Assembly: GCA_900544725.1 (NCBI GenBank)
Contig: UQWK01000041.1
Location: forward strand, 1 to 19,465
Length of the DNA stretch: 19,465 bases
From: an uncultured Collinsella sp.
GTDB lineage: Bacteria; Actinomycetota; Coriobacteriia; Coriobacteriales; Coriobacteriaceae
Direction: 5' to 3'
Shown here: one piece after another, positions 1 through 8,133 of the stretch
How the letters are laid out: each line of letters starts with the position of its first letter
Numbering within the stretch: position 1 is the first letter of the stretch
Program-made: the position numbers and the translations under genes
The notes under the pieces: model-generated
Told to the model about the DNA's origin: nothing
Database searches by the model: none
Seen by the model: the letters and a program-made list of their open reading frames with translations, nothing else

Positions 1-452
1 GCGTGGCACTTGGGGCAGGTGACGCGGATCTTGCCCTTGCCCTTGGGGACGGACAGCATCTGGCCGCAGTTGGGGCACTTAAGGTACGCCGTGGTCTTGC
101 GGCCCTTCCACATCTTCTTGGCCGTGCGCTTGGCGCGCTCAAAGTCTTCTTTGCTGGTGCCGGCTGCGCGCGAGGCGTTGGCAGCTGCAGCCCCGCCGCC
201 CAAGCTGGCGACGAACTTGCCGAGGCCGGGGACGTTTGCGGTCGCCGCGACAAAGGCATCGTTCTCCTTGCGGCGCGCATCGATGTTTTTGGACAGACCG
301 CGCAGCACGCCGAGCACGATAACGGCGATGGCGATCCAACTGAGCCACTGGATGCGGGCCATCGATCCAATCATCGCGATGATAATGCCTGCGAAGCCCA
401 TCACGATGGTGAGCTCGTCGGCGCCGTTGCGACCCTTCATAAAGTCATTCAT
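1..452 (-). CDS. Two-TM zinc-ribbon membrane protein, partial (3' end outside window)
   Basis: About 150 codons are visible before the gene runs off the window edge, so the C-terminus is missing. The start is the ATG at 452-450, preceded by AAAGG at a good distance. The protein begins MNDFMKGRNGADELTIV. Two hydrophobic helices follow at about residues 14-31 and 36-51, then a charged linker, a Gly/Ala-rich stretch near 85-97 and a basic segment. A zinc-ribbon-like set of cysteines comes last: CPNCG (C126, C129) and CPKCH (C146, C149). The four cysteines should bind one zinc ion next to the membrane. I do not recognise a named family, and the function is unknown. It lies downstream of csoR on the same strand, separated by a 67-bp palindromic repeat, so it is probably a separate transcription unit. 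The reading frame is convincing; the biological role is not assignable. Confidence 0.7.
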   Translation of the reverse strand, partial: MNDFMKGRNGADELTIVMGFAGIIIAMIGSMARIQWLSWIAIAVIVLGVLRGLSKNIDARRKENDAFVAATANVPGLGKFVASLGGGAAAANASRAAGTSKEDFERAKRTAKKMWKGRKTTAYLKCPNCGQMLSVPKGKGKIRVTCPKCH

Positions 453-497
453 GCGAATTGCCTTTCGTTCGATATGCTGCACGCCCTTATACCCCTT

Positions 498-564
498 TTG
501 GTGCATTGGGGACAGGTAAATCTGCACCAAGGTGGTGCAAACGTACCTGTCCCCCTTGCACCAA
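498..564. repeat. Palindromic intergenic repeat, copy A (double hairpin)
   Basis: Outer arms 498-518 and 544-564 pair at 19 of 21 positions, reading TTGGTGCA, then GGGGACAGGTA on the left and its complement on the right. A second hairpin inside pairs TGCACCA (523-529) with TGGTGCA (533-539). The same architecture recurs at 6878-6946 and 7802-7867. It directly abuts the csoR stop codon, so it could also end or stabilise the copper operon transcript. The structure is seen directly; a REP-like or mobile origin is inferred. Confidence 0.85.
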
Positions 565-837
565 TTATTTGGCGAGCTTGTCGACGACGCGCTCTATCTC
601 GGCGAGCTTGGCGGCTTTGAGCTCCTCGTCGCCCGATTCGATGGCCGAGGCGACGCAGCCCTCGATATGCGCCTTGAGCACGTCGGCATTAATACGCGCG
701 AGGAGCGCCTGTGTGGCCATGAGCTGCGTGGAAATATCGACGCAGTAGCGGTCCTCCTCCACCATCCGCAGGATGCCGTCGATTTGCCCGCGTGCCGTTT
801 TGAGCATGCGGGTCACCGATTTATGGTCTGCCATCAT
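565..837 (-). CDS. csoR: CsoR-family copper-sensing repressor
   Basis: A 90-residue all-helical protein, the usual size for the CsoR/DUF156 family. It starts MMADHKSVTRMLKTARGQ, with the family's N-terminal RxxGQ-type helix. The Cu(I) ligand set of CsoR is present as C32 (in DRYCVDIS) and H57/C61 (in KAHIEGC), which favours copper over the formaldehyde or nickel members. In this family Cu(I) binding releases the repressor from a GC-tract operator. It is the last gene of copA-copZ-csoR, and a matching operator-like palindrome lies at 3663-3675 upstream of copA, so it probably autoregulates the operon. GAGGA lies 5-6 nt before the ATG at 837; the second ATG at 834 is an alternative start. The stop is immediately followed by palindromic repeat A. 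Confidence 0.9.
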   Translation of the reverse strand: MMADHKSVTRMLKTARGQIDGILRMVEEDRYCVDISTQLMATQALLARINADVLKAHIEGCVASAIESGDEELKAAKLAEIERVVDKLAK

Positions 838-885
838 GGCGGGTCCTCGTTTCTGGTCGATGGGATCGAATGCCTCTGGTAGCTG

Positions 886-1107
886 CTACGCGGCGATCAC
901 GGACAGGGCGTGGAACTTCTCGCCGGCGCCCTCGACGGCGGCAGCGAGCTGCTCGGTGGTCACGGTGTCGGCGCACTCCACCTGGACGGTCTGGGTCTCG
1001 TGATCGGCGTCGGCGTCGGTCACGCCGGCCACGTTGAGCAGTGCCGTCTCGACAGTAGCGTCGCAGTGGCCGCACATGAGGCCGGAAGTCTTAATTGTGT
1101 AACGCAT
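886..1107 (-). CDS. copZ: Heavy-metal-associated domain copper chaperone
   Basis: A 73-residue single HMA domain. The metal site reads GLMCGHC (C12, C15) in place of the more common GMTCxxC; the two cysteines needed to bind Cu(I) are kept and the Thr position is taken by Met. The domain fills the whole protein, as in CopZ, which hands Cu(I) in the cytoplasm to the N-terminal HMA domain of CopA. AAGGAG sits 7 nt before the ATG at 1107. It lies between copA and csoR on the same strand: 48 nt separate it from csoR, while a 152-nt gap containing a large nested palindrome separates it from copA. That structure could set the ratio of copA to copZ message, which is inference. The assignment as a copper chaperone rests on domain and context together. 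Confidence 0.88.
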   Translation of the reverse strand: MRYTIKTSGLMCGHCDATVETALLNVAGVTDADADHETQTVQVECADTVTTEQLAAAVEGAGEKFHALSVIAA

Positions 1108-1169
1108 GGGTGTACTCCTTATCGATTGAGATTATCTGACAGTTTAGTCGTGAACAGCGTCATCTTAAA

Positions 1170-1269
1170 GGTGCGCTGAGGTGCCCGAGATTGCCCCGAA
1201 AGAGGAGCGAAGCGTACTTGGGTACGCGAGCGACGGTTTGAGGGGCAAGGTCGGGTGCGTCAGCGCACC
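1170..1269. repeat. Nested 100-bp palindrome overlapping the copA 3' end
   Basis: The outer arms GGTGCGCTGA (1170-1179) and TCAGCGCACC (1260-1269) are perfectly complementary, and the right arm contains the copA stop and last codons. Inside, CCCGA and TTGCCCC (1184-1197) face GGGGCAA and TCGGG (1242-1255), and the centre holds a perfect GCGTAC/GTACGC hairpin near 1212-1227. It may be an operon-internal attenuator or processing site, or a mobile palindromic unit inserted at the end of copA. Confidence 0.75.
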
Positions 1270-3602
1270 GTCTTGGGCTTAAAGGTTCGCAGACGCAGAG
1301 CATTGCTTACGACGCACACGCTCGACAGGCTCATGGCCGCGGCGCCAAACATCGGCGAGAGTTGCCATCCGGTGAGCGGGAAGAACACGCCCGCGGCGAG
1401 CGGAATGCCGATGCCGTTGTAAAACAGTGCCCAGAACAGGTCCTGTTTGATGTTGCGGATCGTGGCGCGCGAAAGCTCGATGGCGCGGGCGACGTCCATG
1501 AGGTCGCTGCGCATGAGCACCACGTCGGCACCCTCCTTGGCGATATCGGCGCCGGTGCCGATGGCAAGGCCCACGTCGGCGCGCGCCAGGGCGGGGGAGT
1601 CGTTGATGCCGTCGCCCACCATGGCGACCTTGCCGCCCGCATCCTGCAGTTCGCGCACGTGGCGTTCCTTGTCGGCGGGGAGGACGTCGGCGATAACCTG
1701 CTCGCTGCTCAGCCCCACGCGGCGGGCGATGGCCTCGGCCGTCACGCGGTTGTCGCCGGTGAGCATGCGCACATCGACGCCGAGCGAACGCAGCGCGGCG
1801 ATTGCCTCGGCACTCGTCTCCTTGACCTCGTCAGCCACGGCGATGGTACCAACGAGTTCGCCATTCTTGGCAAAGAACAGCGGCGTTTTGCCCTCGGTGG
1901 CAAATTGCTCGGCAAGTCCTGCGGGCACCTCCGCGCCTAGCTCGTTCATCAGACGCATATTGCCGGCGGCGATGGCGTTTTGCCCCTCGCGCGCCGTAAC
2001 GCCTCGCCCGGGCACGGCGGCAAAATCCTCGACCATGCGCGCCACGATTCCGCGCGCCTCGCACTCGGCCATAATCGCTTCGGCCAGCGGGTGTTCGCTC
2101 GAGCGCTCCAGCGCGGCGGCGAGCTTCAGTAACGCCTTTTCGCTCATGGCGGGCGAGCCGTCAGCGCGCGTAGCCACTACGATATCGGTCACGGCCGGCT
2201 TGCCGCGGGTGACGGTGCCGGTCTTATCGAGCACCACGGTGCCCACGTTGCGCAGATTCTCCAGCGCCTCGGCGCTCTTAAACAGAATGCCCATCTCGGC
2301 GCCCTTGCCGGTGCCAACCATAATGGCGACGGGCGTGGCCAGGCCCAGCGCGCACGGGCAGCTGATCACCAACACGGCCACGGCGGAGGTGAGCGCCTCA
2401 TTCACGCTGCCGGTCAGTGCCATCCACACCGCAAAGGTCACGGCCGAGATCACAAACACCACGGGCACAAACACGCCGGCGACCTTATCGGCCAGGCGGG
2501 CGATAGGCGCCTTGGTGGCGTTGGCGTCCTCGACGAGTTGGATGATCTTGGCAAGCGACGTGTCGGCGCCCACGCGTGTGGCACGGAAGGTAAACGATCC
2601 GGTGCGGTTGACCGTGGCGGCGTTGACGGTGTCGCCGGCGGTCTTTTCCACGGGGATGGACTCGCCGGTGAGCGCACTCTCGTCCACGGCCGACGCGCCC
2701 TCGAGTACTACGCCGTCGACAGGGATAGACTCGCCGGGGCGCACACGCAGGACCTGGCCGGGAAGGATGGCGTCGACGTCCACAGCGGTCTCGGTGCCGT
2801 CGTCGGCAACGACGGTCGCGGTCTTGGGTGCCAAGTCGATGAGCGCCTCGATAGCGCCGCCGGTCTTGGACTTGCTGCGCGTCTCGAGGTATTTGCCCAC
2901 GGTGACGAGCGACAGAATCGTGCCGGCACTCTCAAAATACAGGTTGTCCATGCTCGTCATCATGGCCTCGTGCACCTGACCTGTAGCCAGCTGGTCGGCC
3001 ATGATGAACATGGCGTAGAGCGACCAGGCGATCGACGCGGTGGCGCCGACGGCGATGAGAGCGTCCATGGTGGGCGCGCCGTGCACGAGTGATTTGAAGC
3101 CGTTGATAAAGTACGCGTCGTTGACGTAGACGATGGGGATGAGCAGGACAAGCTCGGTGAGGGCGAGCGTCATGCTGTGGATGTGGTCCGTGAAGATACC
3201 GGGCAGCGGCCAGCCGAGCATGTGTCCCATGCCTATGTAGAACAGCGGAATGAGAAAGATGATTGAGATGATGAGACGGGTGCGCATAGCGGAGGCAGTG
3301 GCCTCTAGCTTTTTGGTGGGCGACTCCATATGGGCGGCGCCGGACCTGACTTGCGCGTTGCCACTTGAGCCGGCGGCACCGGTGCCCGCGTCGACGGGCG
3401 AGGCCGAGTAACCCGCGCGGTCGACAGCGGTGCAGATATCGTCGGGGGAGACCTGTGCGGGGTCGTAGTCCACCATCATGGAGCTGGCGAGCAGATTGAC
3501 CGCGACGCTTTGAACGCCGTTGAGCTTGCTCACGGCGCGGTCCACATGCGCCTGGCAAGCGGCGCACGTCATGCCGCCCACGTCGAACTTATCTTGAGCC
3601 AT
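1260..3602 (-). CDS. copA: Cu(+)-exporting P1B-type ATPase
   Basis: A 780-residue P1B-1 ATPase that exports Cu(I) across the cytoplasmic membrane using ATP. One N-terminal HMA domain (GGMTCAAC, C13/C16) is followed by a low-conservation linker and the membrane domain. The intramembrane SCPCALGLATP motif lies near residue 417. The phosphorylated DKTGT is near 457, the SSEHPLAEA motif of the nucleotide domain near 505, and GDGINDSPAL near 664. The last membrane helices carry FYNGIG and MSLSS, the signatures of Cu(I)-selective members rather than Zn/Cd pumps. The start follows AAAGGAG. It is the first gene of copA-copZ-csoR. The stop codon lies within the arm of a large palindrome. All catalytic motifs are present, so it should be functional. 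Confidence 0.95.
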   Translation of the reverse strand: MAQDKFDVGGMTCAACQAHVDRAVSKLNGVQSVAVNLLASSMMVDYDPAQVSPDDICTAVDRAGYSASPVDAGTGAAGSSGNAQVRSGAAHMESPTKKLEATASAMRTRLIISIIFLIPLFYIGMGHMLGWPLPGIFTDHIHSMTLALTELVLLIPIVYVNDAYFINGFKSLVHGAPTMDALIAVGATASIAWSLYAMFIMADQLATGQVHEAMMTSMDNLYFESAGTILSLVTVGKYLETRSKSKTGGAIEALIDLAPKTATVVADDGTETAVDVDAILPGQVLRVRPGESIPVDGVVLEGASAVDESALTGESIPVEKTAGDTVNAATVNRTGSFTFRATRVGADTSLAKIIQLVEDANATKAPIARLADKVAGVFVPVVFVISAVTFAVWMALTGSVNEALTSAVAVLVISCPCALGLATPVAIMVGTGKGAEMGILFKSAEALENLRNVGTVVLDKTGTVTRGKPAVTDIVVATRADGSPAMSEKALLKLAAALERSSEHPLAEAIMAECEARGIVARMVEDFAAVPGRGVTAREGQNAIAAGNMRLMNELGAEVPAGLAEQFATEGKTPLFFAKNGELVGTIAVADEVKETSAEAIAALRSLGVDVRMLTGDNRVTAEAIARRVGLSSEQVIADVLPADKERHVRELQDAGGKVAMVGDGINDSPALARADVGLAIGTGADIAKEGADVVLMRSDLMDVARAIELSRATIRNIKQDLFWALFYNGIGIPLAAGVFFPLTGWQLSPMFGAAAMSLSSVCVVSNALRLRTFKPKTVR

Positions 3603-3649
3603 GGCTTCTCCTTTCTGTAGTTCGGTGTTGGAATTGTTAGCCCGCCGAT

Positions 3650-3680
3650 ACTATACACCCATACCCCCTGGGGGTGTCTA
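3650..3680 (-). promoter_or_regulatory. copA promoter with operator in the spacer
   Basis: On the minus strand, TAGACA (3680-3675) and TATAGT (3655-3650) form -35 and -10 elements separated by 19 bp. The spacer contains the palindrome described at 3663-3675. The message would start near 3643, giving a leader of about 40 nt before copA. A 19-bp spacer is longer than optimal. The assignment is by eye. Confidence 0.5.
3663..3675. promoter_or_regulatory. CsoR-type operator palindrome
   Basis: ACCCCC-T-GGGGGT is a perfect palindrome with G/C tracts, matching the general form of CsoR operators (TACCCC/GGGGTA cores). It lies between the -35 and -10 of the copA promoter, so CsoR binding would block RNA polymerase until Cu(I) releases it. 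Its link to the CsoR encoded at 565-837 is inferred from sequence type and operon context. Confidence 0.65.
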
Positions 3681-3734
3681 GTACAGAAAGAAATGTATGA
3701 CATTCCGATACAGATGAGGGTGGCTGCTCAATCG

Positions 3735-3751
3735 TTGACAGTCCCTGTCAA
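3735..3751. repeat. Short perfect inverted repeat
   Basis: TTGACAG and CTGTCAA flank a 3-nt centre (TCC). It sits directly beside the first of the 17-bp motifs at 3753. It could be an operator or the tip of a larger structured element; no function can be assigned. Confidence 0.6.
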
Positions 3752-3752
3752 A

Positions 3753-3891
3753 CATCTCAACCTGTAACATCTAGCGGGGAAAATGACCTCTAACTGTTAC
3801 AGATCGAGATGTTGTTTTGCGTGGCTGAGCTCTGTCTTGATCTGTAACGGTTCGGCCGGTTTTTGCTGAGCGGCTGTTGCAGATTGAGACA
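3753..3891. repeat. Four copies of a 17-bp motif forming two hairpins
   Basis: Copies lie at 3753-3769, 3795-3811, 3833-3849 and 3875-3891 in alternating orientation, with consensus TGTTACAGATYGAGAYR. Copies 1/2 form one inverted pair (15 of 17 match) and copies 3/4 a second pair whose four differences are all G-U compatible. Both loops are exactly 25 nt. The pairs differ from each other by compensatory changes. Nothing in the flanking genes explains this. Confidence 0.8.
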
Positions 3892-3957
3892 ATCGGCCCA
3901 GACCCGCCCCGTCCGCCCCGTCATCTGTGATTTACGTGGGGGCATGCGAAGCGCGGG

Positions 3958-3963
3958 TATACT
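3958..3963 (+). promoter_or_regulatory. Candidate -10 box of the helicase gene
   Basis: TATACT is a near-consensus -10 hexamer. No good -35 lies at 16-18 bp upstream; the closest, TTTACG at 3931, is 21 bp away. Transcription from here would give a leader of about 190 nt before the ATG at 4163. Long leaders are known for some cold-regulated RNA helicase genes, but no cold-box could be recognised by eye. Confidence 0.4.
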
Positions 3964-4162
3964 AACCGGCGGCGAATCTGCTCCATCGCTTAGAGCTGCT
4001 GCGTCTGGACGGCGCGTGATAGGGCTGCCAAAGCGATCGCCAGCGTGCTGAGCAACGTCCTCTCTGTGCGCACCTGTTTTTGTATGTATTAGCGCACTAC
4101 CAAGCACGCTCGCGCGGCCGTATGCCGTGCCCATAACGCGTGCAGATAAGGAACAACAACAT

Positions 4163-6373
<2,211 letters not shown>

Positions 6374-6397
6374 CATACGCGTCGCACACTAGAGCGA

Positions 6398-6445
6398 GGC
6401 GAACTAAGGGCCCCGAGCAACTACGCTCGGGGCCCTTAGTTCGCC
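6398..6445 (+). terminator. Strong hairpin terminator after the helicase gene
   Basis: The arms 6398-6418 and 6425-6445 are perfectly complementary over 21 bp, with a 6-nt loop (AACTAC). The core reads AAGGGCCCCGAGC. No U-tract follows, but the stem is very GC-rich, and the position 24 nt after the stop codon fits a terminator. Confidence 0.85.
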
Positions 6446-6544
6446 GCATCCGACCGTTGGTCCGGTGTGATTTGCTCAGGAATGCACCTGGAGGATGCTG
6501 AAGGCCCGTTTTCAGCCATGCGGCAATGGGTCCCATGGGGTGCG

Positions 6545-6781
6545 CCGTGCATTTTTTGGAGTATTCTGCAGATCGAGTTGCCTGCATACGATTCGACGTC
6601 GCCAGCGGTGGCCTTCGGATATCCCTAGCGAGTGTTTTGAGTCAGACTTTTCCGTTTTCCGGTGCAAAGGTGCGTCATTCTCGTTATATCGGAACCCAAA
6701 ATGATGCAGCGCCCTACAGTTTTGCCCGCTCGCGGCGGTGTTGGCACGAGCGCGTTGCAGAATACTCCGTTTTTTGCACGG
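6545..6781. repeat. Long-range inverted repeat enclosing about 185 bp
   Basis: The 26-nt arms 6545-6570 and 6756-6781 share CCGTGCA at the outer end and GAGTATTCTGCA at the inner end when one is reverse-complemented (19 of 26). Only the central 7 nt differ, TTTTTTG against AAAAAAC. It could be the remnant of a small non-coding mobile element; no transposase is present. Confidence 0.5.
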
Positions 6782-6877
6782 TCCGGGATGGGGTACCTCA
6801 GGAGAAAACAGCGGTATCATGTAAATATATGCAATCTGTAGCGGAAATTATGCAAATCGATGAGGCAGACAGCATAG

Positions 6878-6946
6878 TTTGGTGCAAAGGGATCAGGTTA
6901 ATCTGCACCAGGTTGGTGGAAACAAACCTGACCCCTTTGCGCTAAA
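6878..6946. repeat. Palindromic intergenic repeat, copy B
   Basis: It has the same design as copies A and C: outer arms with GGTGCAAAGGGATCAGGTT (left) and the near-complement on the right, around an inner TGCACCA/TGGTGGA pair (6904-6910 and 6914-6920). It carries a few unpaired changes, so it looks like the most decayed copy. It ends just before the promoter of the next gene. Confidence 0.8.
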
Positions 6947-6967
6947 CCGGGGTGTCCCCGCGCGCCG

Positions 6968-7011
6968 TATACTCTGTCTAAGCATGCGGGCGGCTTGGTG
7001 TGTTACCAAGC
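6968..7011 (+). promoter_or_regulatory. -10 box and leader hairpin of the flavodoxin/ferredoxin gene
   Basis: TATACT at 6968-6973 is a good -10; no clear -35 is seen because palindromic repeat B ends just upstream. The short leader contains a perfect 7-bp hairpin, GCTTGGT (6993-6999) with ACCAAGC (7005-7011), that ends 3 nt before the ribosome site GGGGAGG (7015-7021). Confidence 0.45.
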
Positions 7012-7028
7012 GTAGGGGAGGATGTTCG

Positions 7029-7790
7029 ATGAGCATGTTCGAAATTGTGTTTAGTCCGACGGGCGGAACGGAGAAAGTGTCTGGTCTTGTGACCGGGGTG
7101 CTGGACGGGAATATCGTTACTGTCGATCTGACCGATAGCGGGTTGGATTTCCACGGGGTCTCGATGGCGAAGGGCGACGTTGCGGTTATCTCCGTCCCAT
7201 CATATGCTGGCAGGGTTCCAGCTGTGGCGGTTGAGCGACTGGGAATGGTGCGTGGCAACGGAGCTCGGGCTGTTTTGGTTTGTGTTTACGGGGGCCGCGC
7301 GTTTGAGGATACGCTTATTGAGCTGGAAGACGTTGCGAAGCGTGCCGGATTTAGGGTGGTTGCAGCGGTTTCTGCCATTGCTGAGCATTCCGTTGCTCGT
7401 CAGTTTGCTGCTGGGCGACCGGATGCGCAGGATGTGGCGCAACTTTCAGAGTTTGCGCAGCGGATCCGGCAAAAGCTACTGGACGGGGCTGCGTCCGAGC
7501 CCTCTATTCCCGGCAATCGTCCTTATAAGCAAGCTGGAGGCCACAGTATGGTGCCCCATGCAACGGAGGATTGCGTCTCCTGCGGTGCTTGCGCTGCGTT
7601 GTGCCCTGTTCGTGCTATCGACAAGGACGATCCAAGGCAGGTGGATGGCGAGGCGTGCATCTCCTGCATGCGTTGCGTCTCCGTATGCTCGCAGAATGCT
7701 CGCAAACTTGACCCTAACAAACTTGCCGCCGTTACCCAGATGCTGAGCAAGGCTTGCGTCGAGCGCAGGGAATGTGAGATCTTCATCTAA
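7029..7790 (+). CDS. EFR1-type flavodoxin/ferredoxin fusion protein
   Basis: A 253-residue electron-carrier protein with two parts. The N-terminal half is flavodoxin-like, with the FMN phosphate loop SPTGGTEKV at residues 9-17 and alternating strands and helices to about residue 150. The C-terminal part is a two-cluster bacterial ferredoxin: CVSCGACAALCP (C182, C185, C188, C192) and CISCMRCVSVC (C210, C213, C216, C220), which should hold two [4Fe-4S] clusters. This arrangement is known in anaerobes as the EFR1 family; its redox partners are generally undefined. GGGGAGG 7 nt before the ATG at 7029 decides the start, though MFEIVF at 7035 is possible. It stands alone, with palindromic repeats B and C on either side. 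A role in passing electrons to or from ferredoxin-linked enzymes is inferred. Confidence 0.9.
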   Translation: MSMFEIVFSPTGGTEKVSGLVTGVLDGNIVTVDLTDSGLDFHGVSMAKGDVAVISVPSYAGRVPAVAVERLGMVRGNGARAVLVCVYGGRAFEDTLIELEDVAKRAGFRVVAAVSAIAEHSVARQFAAGRPDAQDVAQLSEFAQRIRQKLLDGAASEPSIPGNRPYKQAGGHSMVPHATEDCVSCGACAALCPVRAIDKDDPRQVDGEACISCMRCVSVCSQNARKLDPNKLAAVTQMLSKACVERRECEIFI

Positions 7791-7801
7791 CGCAAGCGAG
7801 A

Positions 7802-7867
7802 TTGGTGCATTGGGGTCAGGTTAATCTGCACCAAGTTGGTGCAAACAAACCTGACCCCATTGCACCA
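7802..7867. repeat. Palindromic intergenic repeat, copy C
   Basis: The arms start TTGGTGCA at 7802 with GGGGTCAGGTT and end AACCTGACCCC then TGCACCA at 7867. The inner hairpin pairs TGCACCA (7827-7833) with TGGTGCA (7837-7843). Relative to copy A the arm has T in place of A on one side and the matching change on the other. It lies 11 nt after the flavodoxin/ferredoxin stop codon and may serve as that gene's terminator. Confidence 0.85.
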
Positions 7868-7876
7868 GAGCAAGGA

Positions 7877-7918
7877 GTGTCCCTGGGTGCCGGCAGAAAA
7901 GGAACGTCCCTAAGTGCC
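7877..7918. repeat. Second intergenic repeat family, copy D
   Basis: The block contains AAAAGGAACGTCCC followed by TAAGTGCCG, preceded by a related half GTCCCTGGGTGCCGGCA. The reverse complement of 19389-19424 carries the same core. It abuts palindromic repeat C, so two repeat families are stacked here. Confidence 0.65.
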
Positions 7919-7922
7919 GCCT

Positions 7923-7959
7923 AAATACCGTTTATCGGAGAAAAAATACCGTTCATCGG
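7923..7959 (+). promoter_or_regulatory. Pair of 16-bp direct repeats upstream of the PTS promoter
   Basis: AAATACCGTTTATCGG (7923-7938) and AAATACCGTTCATCGG (7944-7959) match at 15 of 16 positions, with a 21-bp period, that is two helical turns on the same DNA face. They end 9 bp before the likely -35 of the PTS operon, the position of an activator site. The regulator is not identifiable from the window. Confidence 0.6.
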
Positions 7960-7968
7960 TCATAATGG

Positions 7969-7996
7969 TTGTTCCGGCTTTGGGCTTGTCTACAAT
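7969..7996 (+). promoter_or_regulatory. Promoter of the PTS operon
   Basis: TTGTTC (7969-7974) and TACAAT (7991-7996) are separated by 16 bp. Transcription would start near 8003, leaving a leader of about 130 nt that contains the candidate antiterminator and terminator structures before the EIIA gene. Confidence 0.55.
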
Positions 7997-8017
7997 AGCT
8001 CCCGTAAAAAGAAATGC

Positions 8018-8115
8018 GGAAGGTTACCGAGTCCCTCGGACGTGGGCCTAACCAAAGTCTTTGAACGGGTGTGTCTCTATGGATGCATTCGCTTGATTTT
8101 GGTTGGGCTATATTT
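8018..8115 (+). promoter_or_regulatory. Candidate antiterminator (RAT-like) hairpin overlapping a leader terminator
   Basis: Structure 1 (8022-8053): GGTTA pairs with TAACC, and inside it CCGAG (8027-8031) pairs with CTCGG (8035-8039), leaving an asymmetric internal loop as in RATs bound by BglG/LicT proteins. Structure 2: 8045-8056 (GGCCTAACCAAA) pairs with 8098-8109 (TTTGGTTGGGCT), 12 bp with two G-U pairs, followed by a U-rich ATATTTAT. The two share GGCCTAACC, so they are mutually exclusive. The antiterminator gene at 8653 is in the same operon. The structures are seen directly; the regulatory role is inferred. Confidence 0.6.
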
Positions 8116-8133
8116 ATGAAGGGACATGCCACC

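Larger units (their letters stand above)
3603..4162. other. 560-bp intergenic region between copA and the helicase gene
   Basis: The two genes diverge from this region. It holds the copA promoter and operator (3650-3680), a short palindrome (3735-3751), the four 17-bp motifs (3753-3891), a likely -10 box for the helicase (TATACT at 3958-3963) and an apparent leader of roughly 190 nt. I see no credible coding frame: the possible short frames lack a good ribosome site and recognisable composition. Confidence 0.7.
6446..7028. other. 583-bp stretch without a credible gene
   Basis: Between the helicase terminator and the flavodoxin/ferredoxin gene I see no convincing coding sequence. A plus-strand frame from 6526 to 6945 stays open for 139 codons, but it resembles no family, lacks a ribosome site and runs into a palindromic repeat. 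The region contains a long-range inverted repeat (6545-6570 with 6756-6781), palindromic repeat B (6878-6946) and the promoter and leader of the next gene. Base composition is less GC-rich than in the genes. Confidence 0.65.

Noticed and set aside
1447..2979. A plus-strand frame of 510 codons opposite copA.
   Set aside because: It is Ser/Ala/Thr-rich with no motifs and lies entirely within the strongly supported copA frame.
3753..3891. A CRISPR array.
   Set aside because: The repeats alternate in orientation, are only 17 bp and number four, and there are no cas genes; paired hairpins explain them better.
6526..6945. A plus-strand frame of 139 codons in the gap before the flavodoxin/ferredoxin gene.
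   Set aside because: It has no ribosome site or family resemblance, and its end is the palindromic repeat B.
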